This document shows, piece by piece, positions 40,954-50,506 of a stretch of 64,000 nt of DNA. A program made the position numbers and the translations under genes. Source of the DNA: Natronosalvus sp042663485 (lineage in GTDB: Archaea; Halobacteriota; Halobacteria; Halobacteriales; Natrialbaceae); NCBI GenBank assembly GCA_042663485.1, contig JBHTAF010000003.1, one strand, 5' to 3'. The number at the start of each line of letters is the position of its first letter. The stretch's first letter is position 1. Under the pieces are notes generated by a model that worked only from the letters and a program-made list of their open reading frames with translations, was not told the DNA's origin and did not search any database.

Positions 40954-41386
40954 CCCGATCGACATACTGCTCGTCGAGGACAACCCCGGCGACGTCCGAC
41001 TCACCAAGGAAGCGTTCAAGGAGGGACGGATCGACAACACGATTCACGTCGCCCGAAACGGCGTCGACGCGCTGTCGTTCCTCTACCGGCGAGACGGCTA
41101 CGAAGACGCTCCCCGTCCCGACCTGATCCTGCTCGATCTGAATCTGCCCCGGAAGAACGGCGAGGAGGTGCTCGAGGAACTCAAGGATGACCCCACGCTC
41201 AGACGCATTCCCACGGTCGTCCTGACGAGTTCCGAGGCCGAAGAGGACGTGGTCAGGTCCTACGAGAAGTACGCGAACGCCTACCTCACGAAACCGATCA
41301 ACCCGGACGAGTTCATCGAGGTCGTTCGGTCGTTCGAAAGCTTCTGGCTGTCGGTCGTCAACCTGCCGCCAGCGGAGGATCAATGA
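40943..41386 (+). CDS. Receiver-only response regulator (Rcp1-like)
   Basis: 147 residues. ILLVEDNPGDVRLTKEAFKEG, the aspartate in LILLDLNLPRKNGEEV, TVVLTSSEAEED and the lysine in NAYLTKPINPDEF are all present. Its ATG overlaps the kinase remnant, and its stop overlaps the next gene (ATGA), so all three are one operon. Probably relays phosphate to the Bat-type regulator that follows. Similar copies lie at 900 and 27984. Confidence 0.85.
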   Translation: MHSDPIDILLVEDNPGDVRLTKEAFKEGRIDNTIHVARNGVDALSFLYRRDGYEDAPRPDLILLDLNLPRKNGEEVLEELKDDPTLRRIPTVVLTSSEAEEDVVRSYEKYANAYLTKPINPDEFIEVVRSFESFWLSVVNLPPAEDQ

Positions 41387-43170
41387 GCGGGGACGCCTCC
41401 CTCGAGATTTTGCTCATCGAGGACAATCCGGGCGACGCCCGTCTCATCGAGGAGATGCTCTCGGGCGTCGAGGAGTTGAATCGTCGACTCGGATCGGACT
41501 CCTCGAACGGCGAGTCGCCGGTCGTTCACCACGAGACGCGACTCGAGGACGGCCTCGCGTACCTCGACTCCCCCGACGCCGGAGCCACGTCGTCGACCGA
41601 CGGGGACGGTTCTGGGGCCACGCTGCCGACCGGCCCTGGGTCCGCGTCCGAGTCCGAATCCGAGTCTGCATCTGTATCCGCGTCGGCCACCCCGATCAAC
41701 GTCGTCCTCCTCGACCTGAACCTCCCCGACAGCGCCGGACTCGAGACGCTGACGGCGGTCCTCGAGAGCGACGCGACGGTCCCGGTCATCGTCCTGACCG
41801 GACTACAAGACAGCGACGCGGGAATCGAAGCCATCTCGCGGGGTGCCCAGGAGTACCTCGTGAAAGACGAGGTAACCAGCCCGATGCTCGTTCGGACGAT
41901 CGCTCACGCCATCAAGCGCCACGAGCAACTCATCGAACGCGAGCGCCGACGCGAGGAACTCGAGGCGCTCAACCGACTCAACCGGATCGGTCAGGAGATC
42001 ACCCGCGACGCGATCACGACCAGCAGTCGCGAGGCGCTCGAGCAGGCAGTCTGCGATCGGCTCGCCGCCGACGACGCCTACCGGTTCGTCTGGATCGGCG
42101 ACGTCAGCCCCGGCGGTCCCCAGGTCGTTCCCAGGGCGGCCGCCGGCGTCGAAGACGGCTACCTGGACGAGATCACGATCACCGACGACGACGGCGAACA
42201 CGGCAGCGGACCGACCGCCCTCGCGATCGAGACAGAGGTGATTCAGGTCGTTCGAGACATCGAGCGCGACTCGTCCTACGAACCCTGGCGGGACTCGGCA
42301 CGGGAGCGCTCGTTCCGATCGTCGGCGGCGATCCCGATCCTCCACGACAACGTCCGATACGGCATCCTGAACGTGTACTCGTCTCGACCACACGCGTTTA
42401 CCGAGTACGAGCAGACGCTCCTCGGCCGACTCGGCGACGTCATCGGCCACGCGATCGCGGCGCTCGAGCGAAAGGACGCGCTCCTCTCGGACGCCGTCCT
42501 CGAACTCGAGTTCCGGGTCGAGGGTGCGATCGAACCACTCGTCGAGGCGACGGCCAAGGAGTCAGCCGAAGTCACGATCGAGCAGTTCATCCGATCGGGC
42601 GATCGCATTCTGGCGTACGGCTCCGCCGAGGGAATCGACCACGAGGAGCTGGGTTCGGCGATCGATCGCACGGACGACCTCGAGGAGTTTCGCGTCCTCA
42701 CACCCGGGCGAAACGAGTACGACTTCGAACTCACGAAGACGGGCGACATCGAGCTATTCGAGACGGTCGCGTCCCGGGGCGGCCGCGTCAAGTCCGCCCG
42801 GATCGACGACGGGACGTTTCGCCTGGTCATCGAACTCTCCCAGCAGAGCGAGACGGCGCGCGTCATCGAGACCGTCGAGTCGATCTGTCCGGGGGCGACT
42901 TATGCCGCCCAGCGGACGGCCGATCGCTCGAGTCCGTCGATTCCCAGCCCGGGCTTACTCGAGACGAAGCTGACCGACCGACAGTACGAGGCCCTCGAGA
43001 CGGCCTACCTGTCGGGCTTTTTCGAGTGGCCGCGAACGAGCACGGGCGAGGAGGTCGCCGAGCGCCTCGACATCTCGCCGGCGACGTTCACCCAGCACCT
43101 GCGAGCGGCCGAGCAGAAGTTCTTCGATTCGGTGTTTTCGGCGTCCGAGTCCGACGAGGGCGGCGAGTAG
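41383..43170 (+). CDS. Receiver-GAF-Bat-HTH transcriptional regulator
   Basis: 595 residues. A receiver domain (ILLIEDNPGDARLIEEML, VVLLDLNLPDSAG, VIVLTGLQDSDA, YLVKDE) carries an acidic Ser-rich insert. A short coiled coil and a GAF domain (about 195-360) follow, then a Bat-type sensor domain (LEFRVEGAIEPLVEATAKESAEVT) and a C-terminal HTH_10 (LTDRQYEALETAYLSGFFEWPR, ISPATFTQHLRAAEQKFF). This is the bacterio-opsin activator type of regulator, sensing redox, light or phosphate via a kinase. Coupled to the receiver gene by a 4-bp overlap. Confidence 0.87.
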   Translation: MSGDASLEILLIEDNPGDARLIEEMLSGVEELNRRLGSDSSNGESPVVHHETRLEDGLAYLDSPDAGATSSTDGDGSGATLPTGPGSASESESESASVSASATPINVVLLDLNLPDSAGLETLTAVLESDATVPVIVLTGLQDSDAGIEAISRGAQEYLVKDEVTSPMLVRTIAHAIKRHEQLIERERRREELEALNRLNRIGQEITRDAITTSSREALEQAVCDRLAADDAYRFVWIGDVSPGGPQVVPRAAAGVEDGYLDEITITDDDGEHGSGPTALAIETEVIQVVRDIERDSSYEPWRDSARERSFRSSAAIPILHDNVRYGILNVYSSRPHAFTEYEQTLLGRLGDVIGHAIAALERKDALLSDAVLELEFRVEGAIEPLVEATAKESAEVTIEQFIRSGDRILAYGSAEGIDHEELGSAIDRTDDLEEFRVLTPGRNEYDFELTKTGDIELFETVASRGGRVKSARIDDGTFRLVIELSQQSETARVIETVESICPGATYAAQRTADRSSPSIPSPGLLETKLTDRQYEALETAYLSGFFEWPRTSTGEEVAERLDISPATFTQHLRAAEQKFFDSVFSASESDEGGE

Positions 43171-43297
43171 TCGACGCGTTGAACGGGCGACCCGAGACAC
43201 ACTCGGGACGCGCTCGAGATCCGCTCGAAACGCAATCACGCCCACACTCGAGCCCACAATCGAACCGCTTACCCCCGACCGCTGGCTACGCGCTCGT

Positions 43298-44473
43298 ATG
43301 AGCCGGTCCAGGACGGATGGGAGGCAAAGCGACGGGAGAGAGCCAATCCTCGACGTCGACGCCGACGACCTCGAGAAATCCTACGGGGAAACCGTCGCGC
43401 TCTCGGGCGTCTCGCTGACTGTCGATCCGGGCGAGGTCGTCGGCTTCATCGGGCCCAACGGGGCCGGAAAGACGACGCTCGTCCGGGCGCTGACCGGCAC
43501 GACCGACCCTGACTCGGGATCCGTGACGATCCTCGGCACTGAGCCGTCGGCGGTCGATCGAAACCGGCTGTCCGTCCTGCCACAGGACTTCTCGCCACCA
43601 GATCGACTCACCGCGCGCGAACTGCTCGCGTACTACGCCGGGTTGTACGACGACGCGCGTGACCCCGAAACCGTCCTCGAGGACGTCGGACTCGAGACCG
43701 CAGGTGACACGTGGTACGAGAACCTCTCCGGCGGCCAGCAACGGCGGGTTTGCGTCGGCGCGGCCCTGGTCAACGACCCCGACCTGCTTTTTCTCGACGA
43801 GCCGACGACCGGCATCGACCCCGCAGGTCGACGAACCGTGTGGCGCTTGCTCGAGGACCTCGCGGCGGGCGGGACGACCATCGTCCTGACGACCCACGAC
43901 ATGGCCGAGGCCGAGCGCCTCGCCGACCGGGTCGGCCTGCTCGCGAACGGGTCGCTCCTCGCGGAGGGAGCGCCCGCCGAACTCGTCGCCGAGCACGGCG
44001 GCTCGAGTCGTTTGAAGATCGAACTCGAGTTGGCGGGCGACGGTGGCGACGACGGCGACGAGCCCAATCGGCGGGACACCGACACAAGCACCGATCGCCA
44101 GTGCGCCGATACCGGAGCCGGTAGCGACGTCCCCGCAGCGACCACCGCCCTCGAGTCGCTGCCCTACGCCGTCGACTTGAACCCGGATGAACTCGTCGTC
44201 CGCGACCTCCCGCCGACCGACATCGGCCGCGTGGTCGAGGCACTCGAGGCCGCGGGCGTGAGCTACACCGGCCTCGAGTGGAGCGAACCGAGCCTCGAGG
44301 ACGTCTACCTGGCGCTGGCGGGCGACCTCGAGAGTGGCTCGGTGAGCGCCGGAGGCGAACCGGGACGGGACGGACGAGCGCGCGACGAGGTGGCGACCGA
44401 CGGTGGCGAGTGCCTCGAGGCCACCGACGAGCGCACTACCGAGGTCCTCGATCAAGGAGGTGAGCAACGATGA
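43298..44473 (+). CDS. ABC transporter ATP-binding protein (ABC-2 exporter)
   Basis: 391 residues. Walker A GPNGAGKTTL, Q-loop LPQDFSPPD, signature LSGGQQRRV, Walker B LLFLDEPTTGID and H-loop TTHDMAEAE are complete. The C-terminal 150 residues are a variable, acidic domain typical of drug/lipid exporter ATPases, with a YLALAGDLES pattern. It ends 4 bp into the permease gene, so the two form one transporter. Substrate unknown; typical ABC-2 exporters move drugs, lipids or sugars. Start ATG 43298. Confidence 0.88.
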   Translation: MSRSRTDGRQSDGREPILDVDADDLEKSYGETVALSGVSLTVDPGEVVGFIGPNGAGKTTLVRALTGTTDPDSGSVTILGTEPSAVDRNRLSVLPQDFSPPDRLTARELLAYYAGLYDDARDPETVLEDVGLETAGDTWYENLSGGQQRRVCVGAALVNDPDLLFLDEPTTGIDPAGRRTVWRLLEDLAAGGTTIVLTTHDMAEAERLADRVGLLANGSLLAEGAPAELVAEHGGSSRLKIELELAGDGGDDGDEPNRRDTDTSTDRQCADTGAGSDVPAATTALESLPYAVDLNPDELVVRDLPPTDIGRVVEALEAAGVSYTGLEWSEPSLEDVYLALAGDLESGSVSAGGEPGRDGRARDEVATDGGECLEATDERTTEVLDQGGEQR

Positions 44474-45249
44474 GCCGCCTCGGCCGCCTCCAGGCCCAGA
44501 TCGACGCCGATTGGCGATCGTTCGCCCGTCGACGGACTGCCGTCTTCTTCACGTTCTTCTTCCCCGTGATCCTGATCGTCATCTTCGGCGCCCTCGTGCG
44601 AACCGATCCGACGGGCGGCGGCCTCTTCGCCGAGCCGGCGGCCTACTACGTCCCCGGCTACCTCGCCGTCGTCGTCCTCTTCACGCCGTTCTCGCGGCTC
44701 GGGAGCGAGGTCGCCCGCCACCGCGAGGGGAACCGCTTCGAGAAACTGGCGACGACCCCGCTCTCCCGCGCCGAGTGGCTGGGCTCCCAGACCGTCGTCA
44801 ACGCGGCTATCATCGGTCTCGCGAGCCTGCTCATCCTCGCGCTCGTCGTCGTCCTCACGGGCGCCGAGATCGTCTACTCACCGCTGATCGTCCCGTACGT
44901 GTTCGTCGGCGTCGTCTGCTTCTGTGGCATCGGGGCGATGATCGGAAGCTACACCGACTCCCAGGACGGCGCCGTCGCCGCGAGCAACGCCCTCGGGCTT
45001 CCCCTGCTCTTTCTCTCCGAGACGTTCGTCCCGCTCGAGCAACTGCCCGGCTGGTTCGAACCGGTCGTGGCCCTCTCGCCGCTGACGTACTTCGCCCGCG
45101 GCGTCCGCGCGGTCACGTATCCGGGGGCGGCGTCGGGCACCGCGGGCGTCGCCGGGGTTGATCCCGCGCTGGGGAACCTCGCGGTCCTCGCTGCGCTCGC
45201 CGTCCTGGCGTTCGCGCTTGGGGCTCGATCGATTCCGCAGACGGACTGA
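44470..45249 (+). CDS. ABC-2 type exporter permease
   Basis: 259 residues with six predicted membrane helices: FFTFFFPVILIVIFGAL, YYVPGYLAVVVLFTPF, then two around 115-150, and 175-195 and 235-252. The ABC-2 signature FFPVIL and the loop SETFVPLEQLPGWFEPVVALSPLTYFARGVR are present. A strong Shine-Dalgarno (aaggaggtgag) precedes ATG 44470. Coupled to the ATPase by the overlapping stop, so the pair forms one exporter. Confidence 0.87.
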   Translation: MSRLGRLQAQIDADWRSFARRRTAVFFTFFFPVILIVIFGALVRTDPTGGGLFAEPAAYYVPGYLAVVVLFTPFSRLGSEVARHREGNRFEKLATTPLSRAEWLGSQTVVNAAIIGLASLLILALVVVLTGAEIVYSPLIVPYVFVGVVCFCGIGAMIGSYTDSQDGAVAASNALGLPLLFLSETFVPLEQLPGWFEPVVALSPLTYFARGVRAVTYPGAASGTAGVAGVDPALGNLAVLAALAVLAFALGARSIPQTD

Positions 45250-45421
45250 ACTCGGGCGCGCTCACGCCGTCTCGCCGAACCGTTCGATCGATACTGGGGT
45301 CTCTCGGCACGCATTGCGCGTTGACGGCCCAGATCGGGTCGAGTGCCGGTCGTCTCCTGCCGATCTTTCACGGGATGATACCATGATATCTCGCCGCGTA
45401 GCAAACGGGGGTGAACACCTC

Positions 45422-46255
45422 ATGACCGAAGCGACACCACCGAATCGGAGGCCGGAAACGGAAACCGTCACGTCCGCTGACGGAACCGAGATCGCGTTTG
45501 AACGGACCGGAAGCGGACCGCCGCTCGTGCTCGTGTACGGGAACGGCGACGTTCGTGAATTCTGGGAGGAGGGCGGCGTCCGATCCGCACTCGCGGATCG
45601 CTATGCGGTCTACGCGATCGACCGACGGGGTCGCGGCGAGAGCGGCGACGCCACCGCGTACGAACTGAAACGAGAGGCCGAGGACGTGGCGGCGGTCGTC
45701 GAGTCGATCGACGAACCAGTGACGCTGCTCGGCCACTCCGGCGGCGCCCTGTACTCGCTGGAGGCCGCCCGACTGACCGACAACCTGCACGCCCTGATCC
45801 TGTACGAACCGCCGATCCAGGTCGGCGACAACGAACTCGACGTTGCTGCGGAACTCATCGAACTGAAGTCGCTGCTGGACCGCGGCGAGAACGAGCGGGT
45901 ACTCGTCCTGTTCGAAAGCGAAATCGCTGGCCTCTCGCCGGATGAAGTCGAGATGCATCGTTCGACGCCCATCTGGCAGAAGATGGTCGACGCGGCCCAC
46001 ACGCTCCCTCGCGAATTACAGACGATCGGCGAATACGAGTTTCAGCCACCCCGGTTTGCGGACGTGACTGCGCCGACCTTGTTGCTGACCGGCGGTGAGA
46101 GCCCCTCGTTCTACGGGGATGCGACGAAGGCGGTCGACGACGCGCTCCCCAACAGTCGGATCGTGACCGTCTCTGGGGAACAACATATGGCAATGCACAC
46201 CGCGCCGGATCGGTTCGTCGACGAGGTGGTTGCGTTTATCGAGGAAGCGAGCTAG
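45422..46255 (+). CDS. Alpha/beta hydrolase
   Basis: 277 residues. The oxyanion turn VLVYGNGDVREFW, the nucleophile elbow LLGHSGGALY (Ser), an LLLTGGESPSF strand-7 turn (Glu in place of the common Asp) and the catalytic His in GEQHMAMHTA are present. A GGGGGTGA Shine-Dalgarno-like site precedes ATG 45422; an earlier in-frame ATG at 45383 would add 13 residues. Substrate unknown. Transcribed alone. Confidence 0.83.
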   Translation: MTEATPPNRRPETETVTSADGTEIAFERTGSGPPLVLVYGNGDVREFWEEGGVRSALADRYAVYAIDRRGRGESGDATAYELKREAEDVAAVVESIDEPVTLLGHSGGALYSLEAARLTDNLHALILYEPPIQVGDNELDVAAELIELKSLLDRGENERVLVLFESEIAGLSPDEVEMHRSTPIWQKMVDAAHTLPRELQTIGEYEFQPPRFADVTAPTLLLTGGESPSFYGDATKAVDDALPNSRIVTVSGEQHMAMHTAPDRFVDEVVAFIEEAS

Positions 46256-46348
46256 CCGGTCGGCGCTTGCTCGCGACCTCGCGGGCGTGGATACGGACGA
46301 GTTCGGGCCGCCGGTTCGACCGGAGCGATATCACGGCCGCTCGCTCGA

Positions 46349-46726
46349 CTACTCGACCGCGTCGGTCATCCGCTCGCTGAAATCCCAGCCGTAGACGACG
46401 TCTGGGTCGACGGTGATCGTCACCTCGCTTCGTTCCTCGTCGAGCAACGAGCGCGCGAGTTTCGAGTCCGCCCCGCCGAGGTACCGCTCGAGCAGCCTGC
46501 GCAGAACCGCTTTCTCGGGGTCCGGGTCGACCGTCGCCGTCCCCGACCCGCGGACGTCGGCGTCCGTGCCGGTCGCACACTGCAAGACGCCGTCGCGGTG
46601 CTGGAACCACAGCGAGAGCATCCAGAGACGGCCTACAGGCGTGTGACAGGCGAGGCGAAGCGGAATCGTCGCCTCGTCGAGATAGTCGTCGATTGCCGCC
46701 CTCGAGAGTGAGCCGCGAATCTTCAT
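46349..46726 (-). CDS. Pyridoxamine-phosphate-oxidase-like flavin-binding protein
   Basis: 125 residues. IDDYLDEATIPLRLACHTPVGRLWMLSLWFQHRDGVLQCATG has the strand pattern of the split-barrel FMN-binding fold. The C-terminal RYLGGADSKLARSLLDEE follows. It is the short, single-domain form common in haloarchaea. Reaction unknown. ATG 46726 precedes the first strand; the longer frame to 46819 is not conserved. Confidence 0.7.
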   Translation of the reverse strand: MKIRGSLSRAAIDDYLDEATIPLRLACHTPVGRLWMLSLWFQHRDGVLQCATGTDADVRGSGTATVDPDPEKAVLRRLLERYLGGADSKLARSLLDEERSEVTITVDPDVVYGWDFSERMTDAVE

Positions 46727-46842
46727 GGAGTCTCCGTCGACGAGTCGGGATAAAAAGCCGCCACCAGATGCGAGTCTTCGCTGTGGAAAAGGGCGATGCT
46801 TCCGATTGCTTCGAGTCACCCCCCTCCCCCTTCCGCTCCGAG

Positions 46843-47853
46843 TCAGTCTTCACCGTCCTCCTCGATCGGCGGCCAGTACCAGGCGTCGGCTCTGACGACA
46901 CCGAGGAGGTGCCGGCGCCGAGTCTCCGATTCCTCGAGGGTCCGCTCGAAGTCGTCGTCCGAGACCGTGTCGATGCCGGCCTCGCGCAGGCGGCCGAGAT
47001 CCGGCGGCGGCGGCGCCTCCGCAGCCGGTTCGATGAACGCCGAGTCGAGCGTCTCGAGGTAGTCGTCCGTGCTCGAGCGGGCGTGGGTGAGGATCGCCTC
47101 GTTCGGCCGGGTCTCCTCCTCGACGGCGTGGCGGAGGAGCGTGAGCGACTCGTCGAGAATCGGCACCGCCATCGCGGAGGCCCGATCCCCCTGCTCGCTG
47201 TGGTAGTAGTGCAAGATCGGGTAGGACTTGTGCTGTTCGGCCAGTTGGCTCAACTGCGTCGCGAGCGACTCGAGGGGGCGCTCGATCCCCTCGAAGGAGT
47301 CGTCGTCCCAGGCCGTTCTGACGAATTCCTCGCTGCTGTTCCCCAGTCCCGTGACGTCGCTGGCGAACGATCGCTTCGACGAGACGGCGCCCAGCACCGT
47401 GATCACGTAGGAAACGCCGAGGGTGACGAGCGCCATTCCCGTCGCCGTCGTGAACGAACTCGCGATCTCCCAGGTGCTCGAGGTCGGCGAGTAATCGCCG
47501 TTTCCGTCGGTGAACATCGTGTACGCGACGTAGTAGAAGCGTCCGGGCCAGTCGGCCGGGTTCCCGTTACGCGTGCTCACGAGGGCGACGTCGCCGGCGG
47601 CGAAGACGAACGTCCAGCCGAACCAGAGGATGCCGATCCACATGGCGAGCGAGAGGGTGAGGATCAGCGGGCCGGCCGTGCTGAGCGCTCGCGGTCGGCT
47701 CCGACCCACGGCGCGAAGTATCCGCCAGGTACCCGTCGTCAGTCGCCTCGAGAGCGGGCCGGCGCCGCCGTCGACCCAGAGCGTCGTCCAGATGATGTCG
47801 ACGATTACGGCGACCAGGAGGGCGGCGCCGAGTCCGAGGTACAGCCATTGCAT
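46843..47853 (-). CDS. Ion-channel-like membrane protein
   Basis: 336 residues. Two groups of membrane helices (about 1-25, 60-85, 125-160) flank a pore-loop-like stretch YYVAYTMFTDGNGDYSPTSS, where potassium channels have TVGYGD. The selectivity filter is not canonical, so the ion is uncertain. A large soluble C-terminal domain, rich in E and with helices, follows. It is a haloarchaeal family member of the potassium-channel superfamily. Start ATG 47853 places the first helix at residue 3. Confidence 0.7.
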   Translation of the reverse strand: MQWLYLGLGAALLVAVIVDIIWTTLWVDGGAGPLSRRLTTGTWRILRAVGRSRPRALSTAGPLILTLSLAMWIGILWFGWTFVFAAGDVALVSTRNGNPADWPGRFYYVAYTMFTDGNGDYSPTSSTWEIASSFTTATGMALVTLGVSYVITVLGAVSSKRSFASDVTGLGNSSEEFVRTAWDDDSFEGIERPLESLATQLSQLAEQHKSYPILHYYHSEQGDRASAMAVPILDESLTLLRHAVEEETRPNEAILTHARSSTDDYLETLDSAFIEPAAEAPPPPDLGRLREAGIDTVSDDDFERTLEESETRRRHLLGVVRADAWYWPPIEEDGED

Positions 47854-47985
47854 ACCTCGTTTCACGACGCCGATACCCGTCAAAGGATCGCGTGACAATG
47901 CCCACTGTCGAACCCGCTATCCGATCGACGATTGCTCGAGGCGCCGACTCGAGTGCGCGAACCGATGTCAGCGGTCAGTCGGCGA

Positions 47986-48588
47986 TCAACCGACGACCAG
48001 CCAACTGAACTCGTAACTGTAGACGTGGTCGAGCAACAGGTACGTGACGACGCCGAGAACGAGGCTCAGGAGCCACGACCCGGCGGCGAATCGACCGACT
48101 CGAGCGTGGGCCGTCCGGCGCAGTTCCGTGGGGGTGTGCGTCAGCCCGAGCAACAGCGCGTAGAGCACCAGCGGGACGGCGACGATCGACAGCAGAATGT
48201 GGATCGCGAGCATGAGCAGGTAGGCGGTCCGCACGAGGTCGGGCCCGACGAAGGACTTGGTCCCGCCACCGCCTACCCGAATCAGGTAGACGACGAGGAA
48301 GAGGAGGATGAGCGCGAACGCGGTCACCATCGCCAGGCGGTGTTTCTCGACCTCGCCGTTACGAATCCAGTACCAGCCAGCGGCGAGGAAGACGGTCGTC
48401 GTCGCGTTGATGAGCGCGATCGCGCTCGAGAAGACGTTCACCTGCGCGTTCGTCAGGTCGGGGTAGATGGGCAGGTCGAGCAGGAACGTCCCGAGGACGA
48501 GTCCGTAGCCGACGACCGTCAGGAGGATCGTCGCCCGGAGCGGGTTGTTCTTGATCCGCCGTTTCGCGGTCGCGGTTGCGGTGGCCAT
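47986..48588 (-). CDS. DUF420 family membrane protein
   Basis: 200 residues with five or six predicted helices: ATILLTVVGYGLVLGTFLLD, INATTTVFLAAGWYWIRN, FALILLFLVVYLIRVGGGG, LLMLAIHILLSIVAVPLVLYA and LLSLVLGVVTYLLLD. His residues in EVEKHRLAM and AIHILLS fit DUF420, which is linked to cytochrome oxidase assembly (CtaM-like). Start ATG 48588. No oxidase genes adjoin. Confidence 0.82.
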   Translation of the reverse strand: MATATATAKRRIKNNPLRATILLTVVGYGLVLGTFLLDLPIYPDLTNAQVNVFSSAIALINATTTVFLAAGWYWIRNGEVEKHRLAMVTAFALILLFLVVYLIRVGGGGTKSFVGPDLVRTAYLLMLAIHILLSIVAVPLVLYALLLGLTHTPTELRRTAHARVGRFAAGSWLLSLVLGVVTYLLLDHVYSYEFSWLVVG

Positions 48589-48862
48589 TGCCGGAGATTT
48601 GGACGCGTTTCGTATCTGTCTTGCCCTTTTCCCGCTGGCCGTCTGTCGTTGGACCTGCCTCTCGAGGCGGCTCGAGCCCGGCACCAAAATCTCCGCAGCG
48701 TCCACTCACGTTGGCGCGCGGGTTCGCGGTCGCAATTGCGCGGAGCGCCACCTTTTTGCTCGCGTACCGCCCAGGGTCGAGCACATGGTCGCACAGACGA
48801 TGGATCGAGTTCCGCGTGTTTTCTAGTTACAGCCGTCTAGCCGACGCTCGAGGTGACGACCG

Positions 48863-49645
48863 ATGCTGACGAGCACCGCCGCCGTGGCGCGAGCGGGCCT
48901 CGACGGCATCGCCGTCAAACCCGCCGAGTGTGACGTTCTGGACGCCCGAGACGTCCCCGTCGACACGGTCGCTGTCGACTACGAGGGACGAGACCACCTG
49001 CCGAGCGCCGAGGCCCTCGAGGCGCTCGCCCGAACAGCCGACGTCCGGATCACGGCCCCGGTCCGCGCCGACGGGTTCGACCCGCTGGGGGATGACTCCC
49101 TGCTCTCGACGCTGCCCGAGACCGTCGGCCGCGTCTTCGTCGCCGGCCACCCGGCCTACCTGAGTGAAACCGAGCGAAACCGGTCGGTCGCTCCGCGTCT
49201 CGGAGCCGCCCTCGAGGCCGCGCCGGACGCCTGGGTCGGCACCGAGAGCGTCGAGCGCGTCGCAATGGCGACCGGCGCGAACCAGTACGACTTGCTCTCA
49301 CGGACGACCGAGCGCGAGATCCGGGCCATCTGCGCAGCGGGCTTTCCGGGCGAGATCGCCGTTTACGCGCCGACGGTTCTCACCGACGATGAGGACGCCG
49401 TCCTGGACGCCGTGGGCGCCTACGTCTCGAGGCGTCGGCCCGTCTCGCGAGCGCTTCCTGAGGGCGCACCCGTCGATGCGACGGCCAGCGGCCGGGCGCG
49501 GGAGGTGCTACTCGCCGCCGCCGACGACTACGCCCTCGTAGGAACCGAACGCGAGGTCGCCCAGCGGACGGACGCGCTCCGGGAGGCGGGCGCGACCACG
49601 GTCGTCGGCTACCCGGCCCAGGGACTCGAGTCGCTGCTCGAGTGA
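48863..49645 (+). CDS. Luciferase-like (LLM-related) haloarchaeal protein
   Basis: 260 residues. The opening VARAGLDGIAVKPAE and closing GTEREVAQRTDALREAGATTVVGYP resemble the termini of flavin/F420-dependent luciferase-like monooxygenases, but the middle is shorter and motif-poor. I recall it as DUF7388. It is transcribed toward the creatininase-type/oxidoreductase operon, about 95 bp ahead of it. The reaction is unknown. Confidence 0.6.
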   Translation: MLTSTAAVARAGLDGIAVKPAECDVLDARDVPVDTVAVDYEGRDHLPSAEALEALARTADVRITAPVRADGFDPLGDDSLLSTLPETVGRVFVAGHPAYLSETERNRSVAPRLGAALEAAPDAWVGTESVERVAMATGANQYDLLSRTTEREIRAICAAGFPGEIAVYAPTVLTDDEDAVLDAVGAYVSRRRPVSRALPEGAPVDATASGRAREVLLAAADDYALVGTEREVAQRTDALREAGATTVVGYPAQGLESLLE

Positions 49646-49741
49646 CTATCGGCCCAAATCCACAATCGACGGTCCGACACGAGCCGACGTTTCAGCGAGA
49701 AACCACCTACAGGTAAGTGCCCCCGACGCCCACGGTGGCAC

Positions 49742-50506
49742 ATGACACTGCTCGCCGAACAGACGACCACGGACGCCGTCGACGCGCTCGAGGCCGCCGA
49801 GGTCGCCGTCCTCCCGACCGGGAGCACCGAACAGCACGGCCCAGCCCTGCCGCTGGGCATGGACCACATGGCCGCGCAGGCGTTCGCCCGAACGGCCGCC
49901 GGCCGCGAAGACGCCGTCGTGCTCCCGACGGTGCCGGTCGGCGTCTCCGTCCACCACCGCCAGTTCGACGGGACGCTTTACGTCGCCGAGGAAACCTTCG
50001 AGCGATACGTCCGCGAGACGCTCTCGAGCCTCGCCGAACACGGCGTCCGGAAGGCCGTCGTGGTCAACGGCCATGGCGGGAACTCGGCGGCGCTAAACCG
50101 GGTCGCCCGTACGCTCCGAGACCAGGAGACGGCCTTCGCGCCGCCGTGGAACTGGTGGGACGGCGTGGGCGACCTCGCCGACGACTTCTTCGACGAGAAC
50201 GGCGGCCACGCCGACGCCATGGAGTCGAGCGTCCTCTGGCACGTCCGGGAGGACCTGATCCGACCGGATCGACTCGAGGACGCCGAATCGGGCGCCAGCG
50301 AGGGCTGGAGCGAGTCGGTCCACGGCGCGAACGTCGGCTTCGACACCATCGACTTCTCCGAGAGCGGTGCGGTCGGGAAACCGACCCAGGCCGACCCCGA
50401 GAAGGGCGAACGGTTGTTCGAGGCTGCCAGCGACGAACTCCACGCGCTGATCGACTGGCTGGCCGAGCGATCGCTCGAGGACTGCTGGCCCGCGGATCAC
50501 GTATGA
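49742..50506 (+). CDS. Creatininase-family amidohydrolase
   Basis: 254 residues. The metal-site motifs VLPTGSTEQHGPALPLGMDH, VVNGHGGNSAAL and GGHADAMESSV (a variant of the AGEXET end motif) are all present. Family members hydrolyse creatinine or formamidopyrimidine-like rings, so the substrate is uncertain. The stop overlaps the start of the next gene (ATGA), so it is coupled to an FAD-dependent oxidoreductase. Confidence 0.85.
   Translation: MTLLAEQTTTDAVDALEAAEVAVLPTGSTEQHGPALPLGMDHMAAQAFARTAAGREDAVVLPTVPVGVSVHHRQFDGTLYVAEETFERYVRETLSSLAEHGVRKAVVVNGHGGNSAALNRVARTLRDQETAFAPPWNWWDGVGDLADDFFDENGGHADAMESSVLWHVREDLIRPDRLEDAESGASEGWSESVHGANVGFDTIDFSESGAVGKPTQADPEKGERLFEAASDELHALIDWLAERSLEDCWPADHV

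Noticed and set aside
49717..50502. Upstream extension of the FAD oxidoreductase frame
   Set aside because: This part of the frame lies inside the creatininase-family gene in another frame and reads as Arg/Pro-rich sequence. The ATG at 50503, overlapping the previous stop, is used instead.
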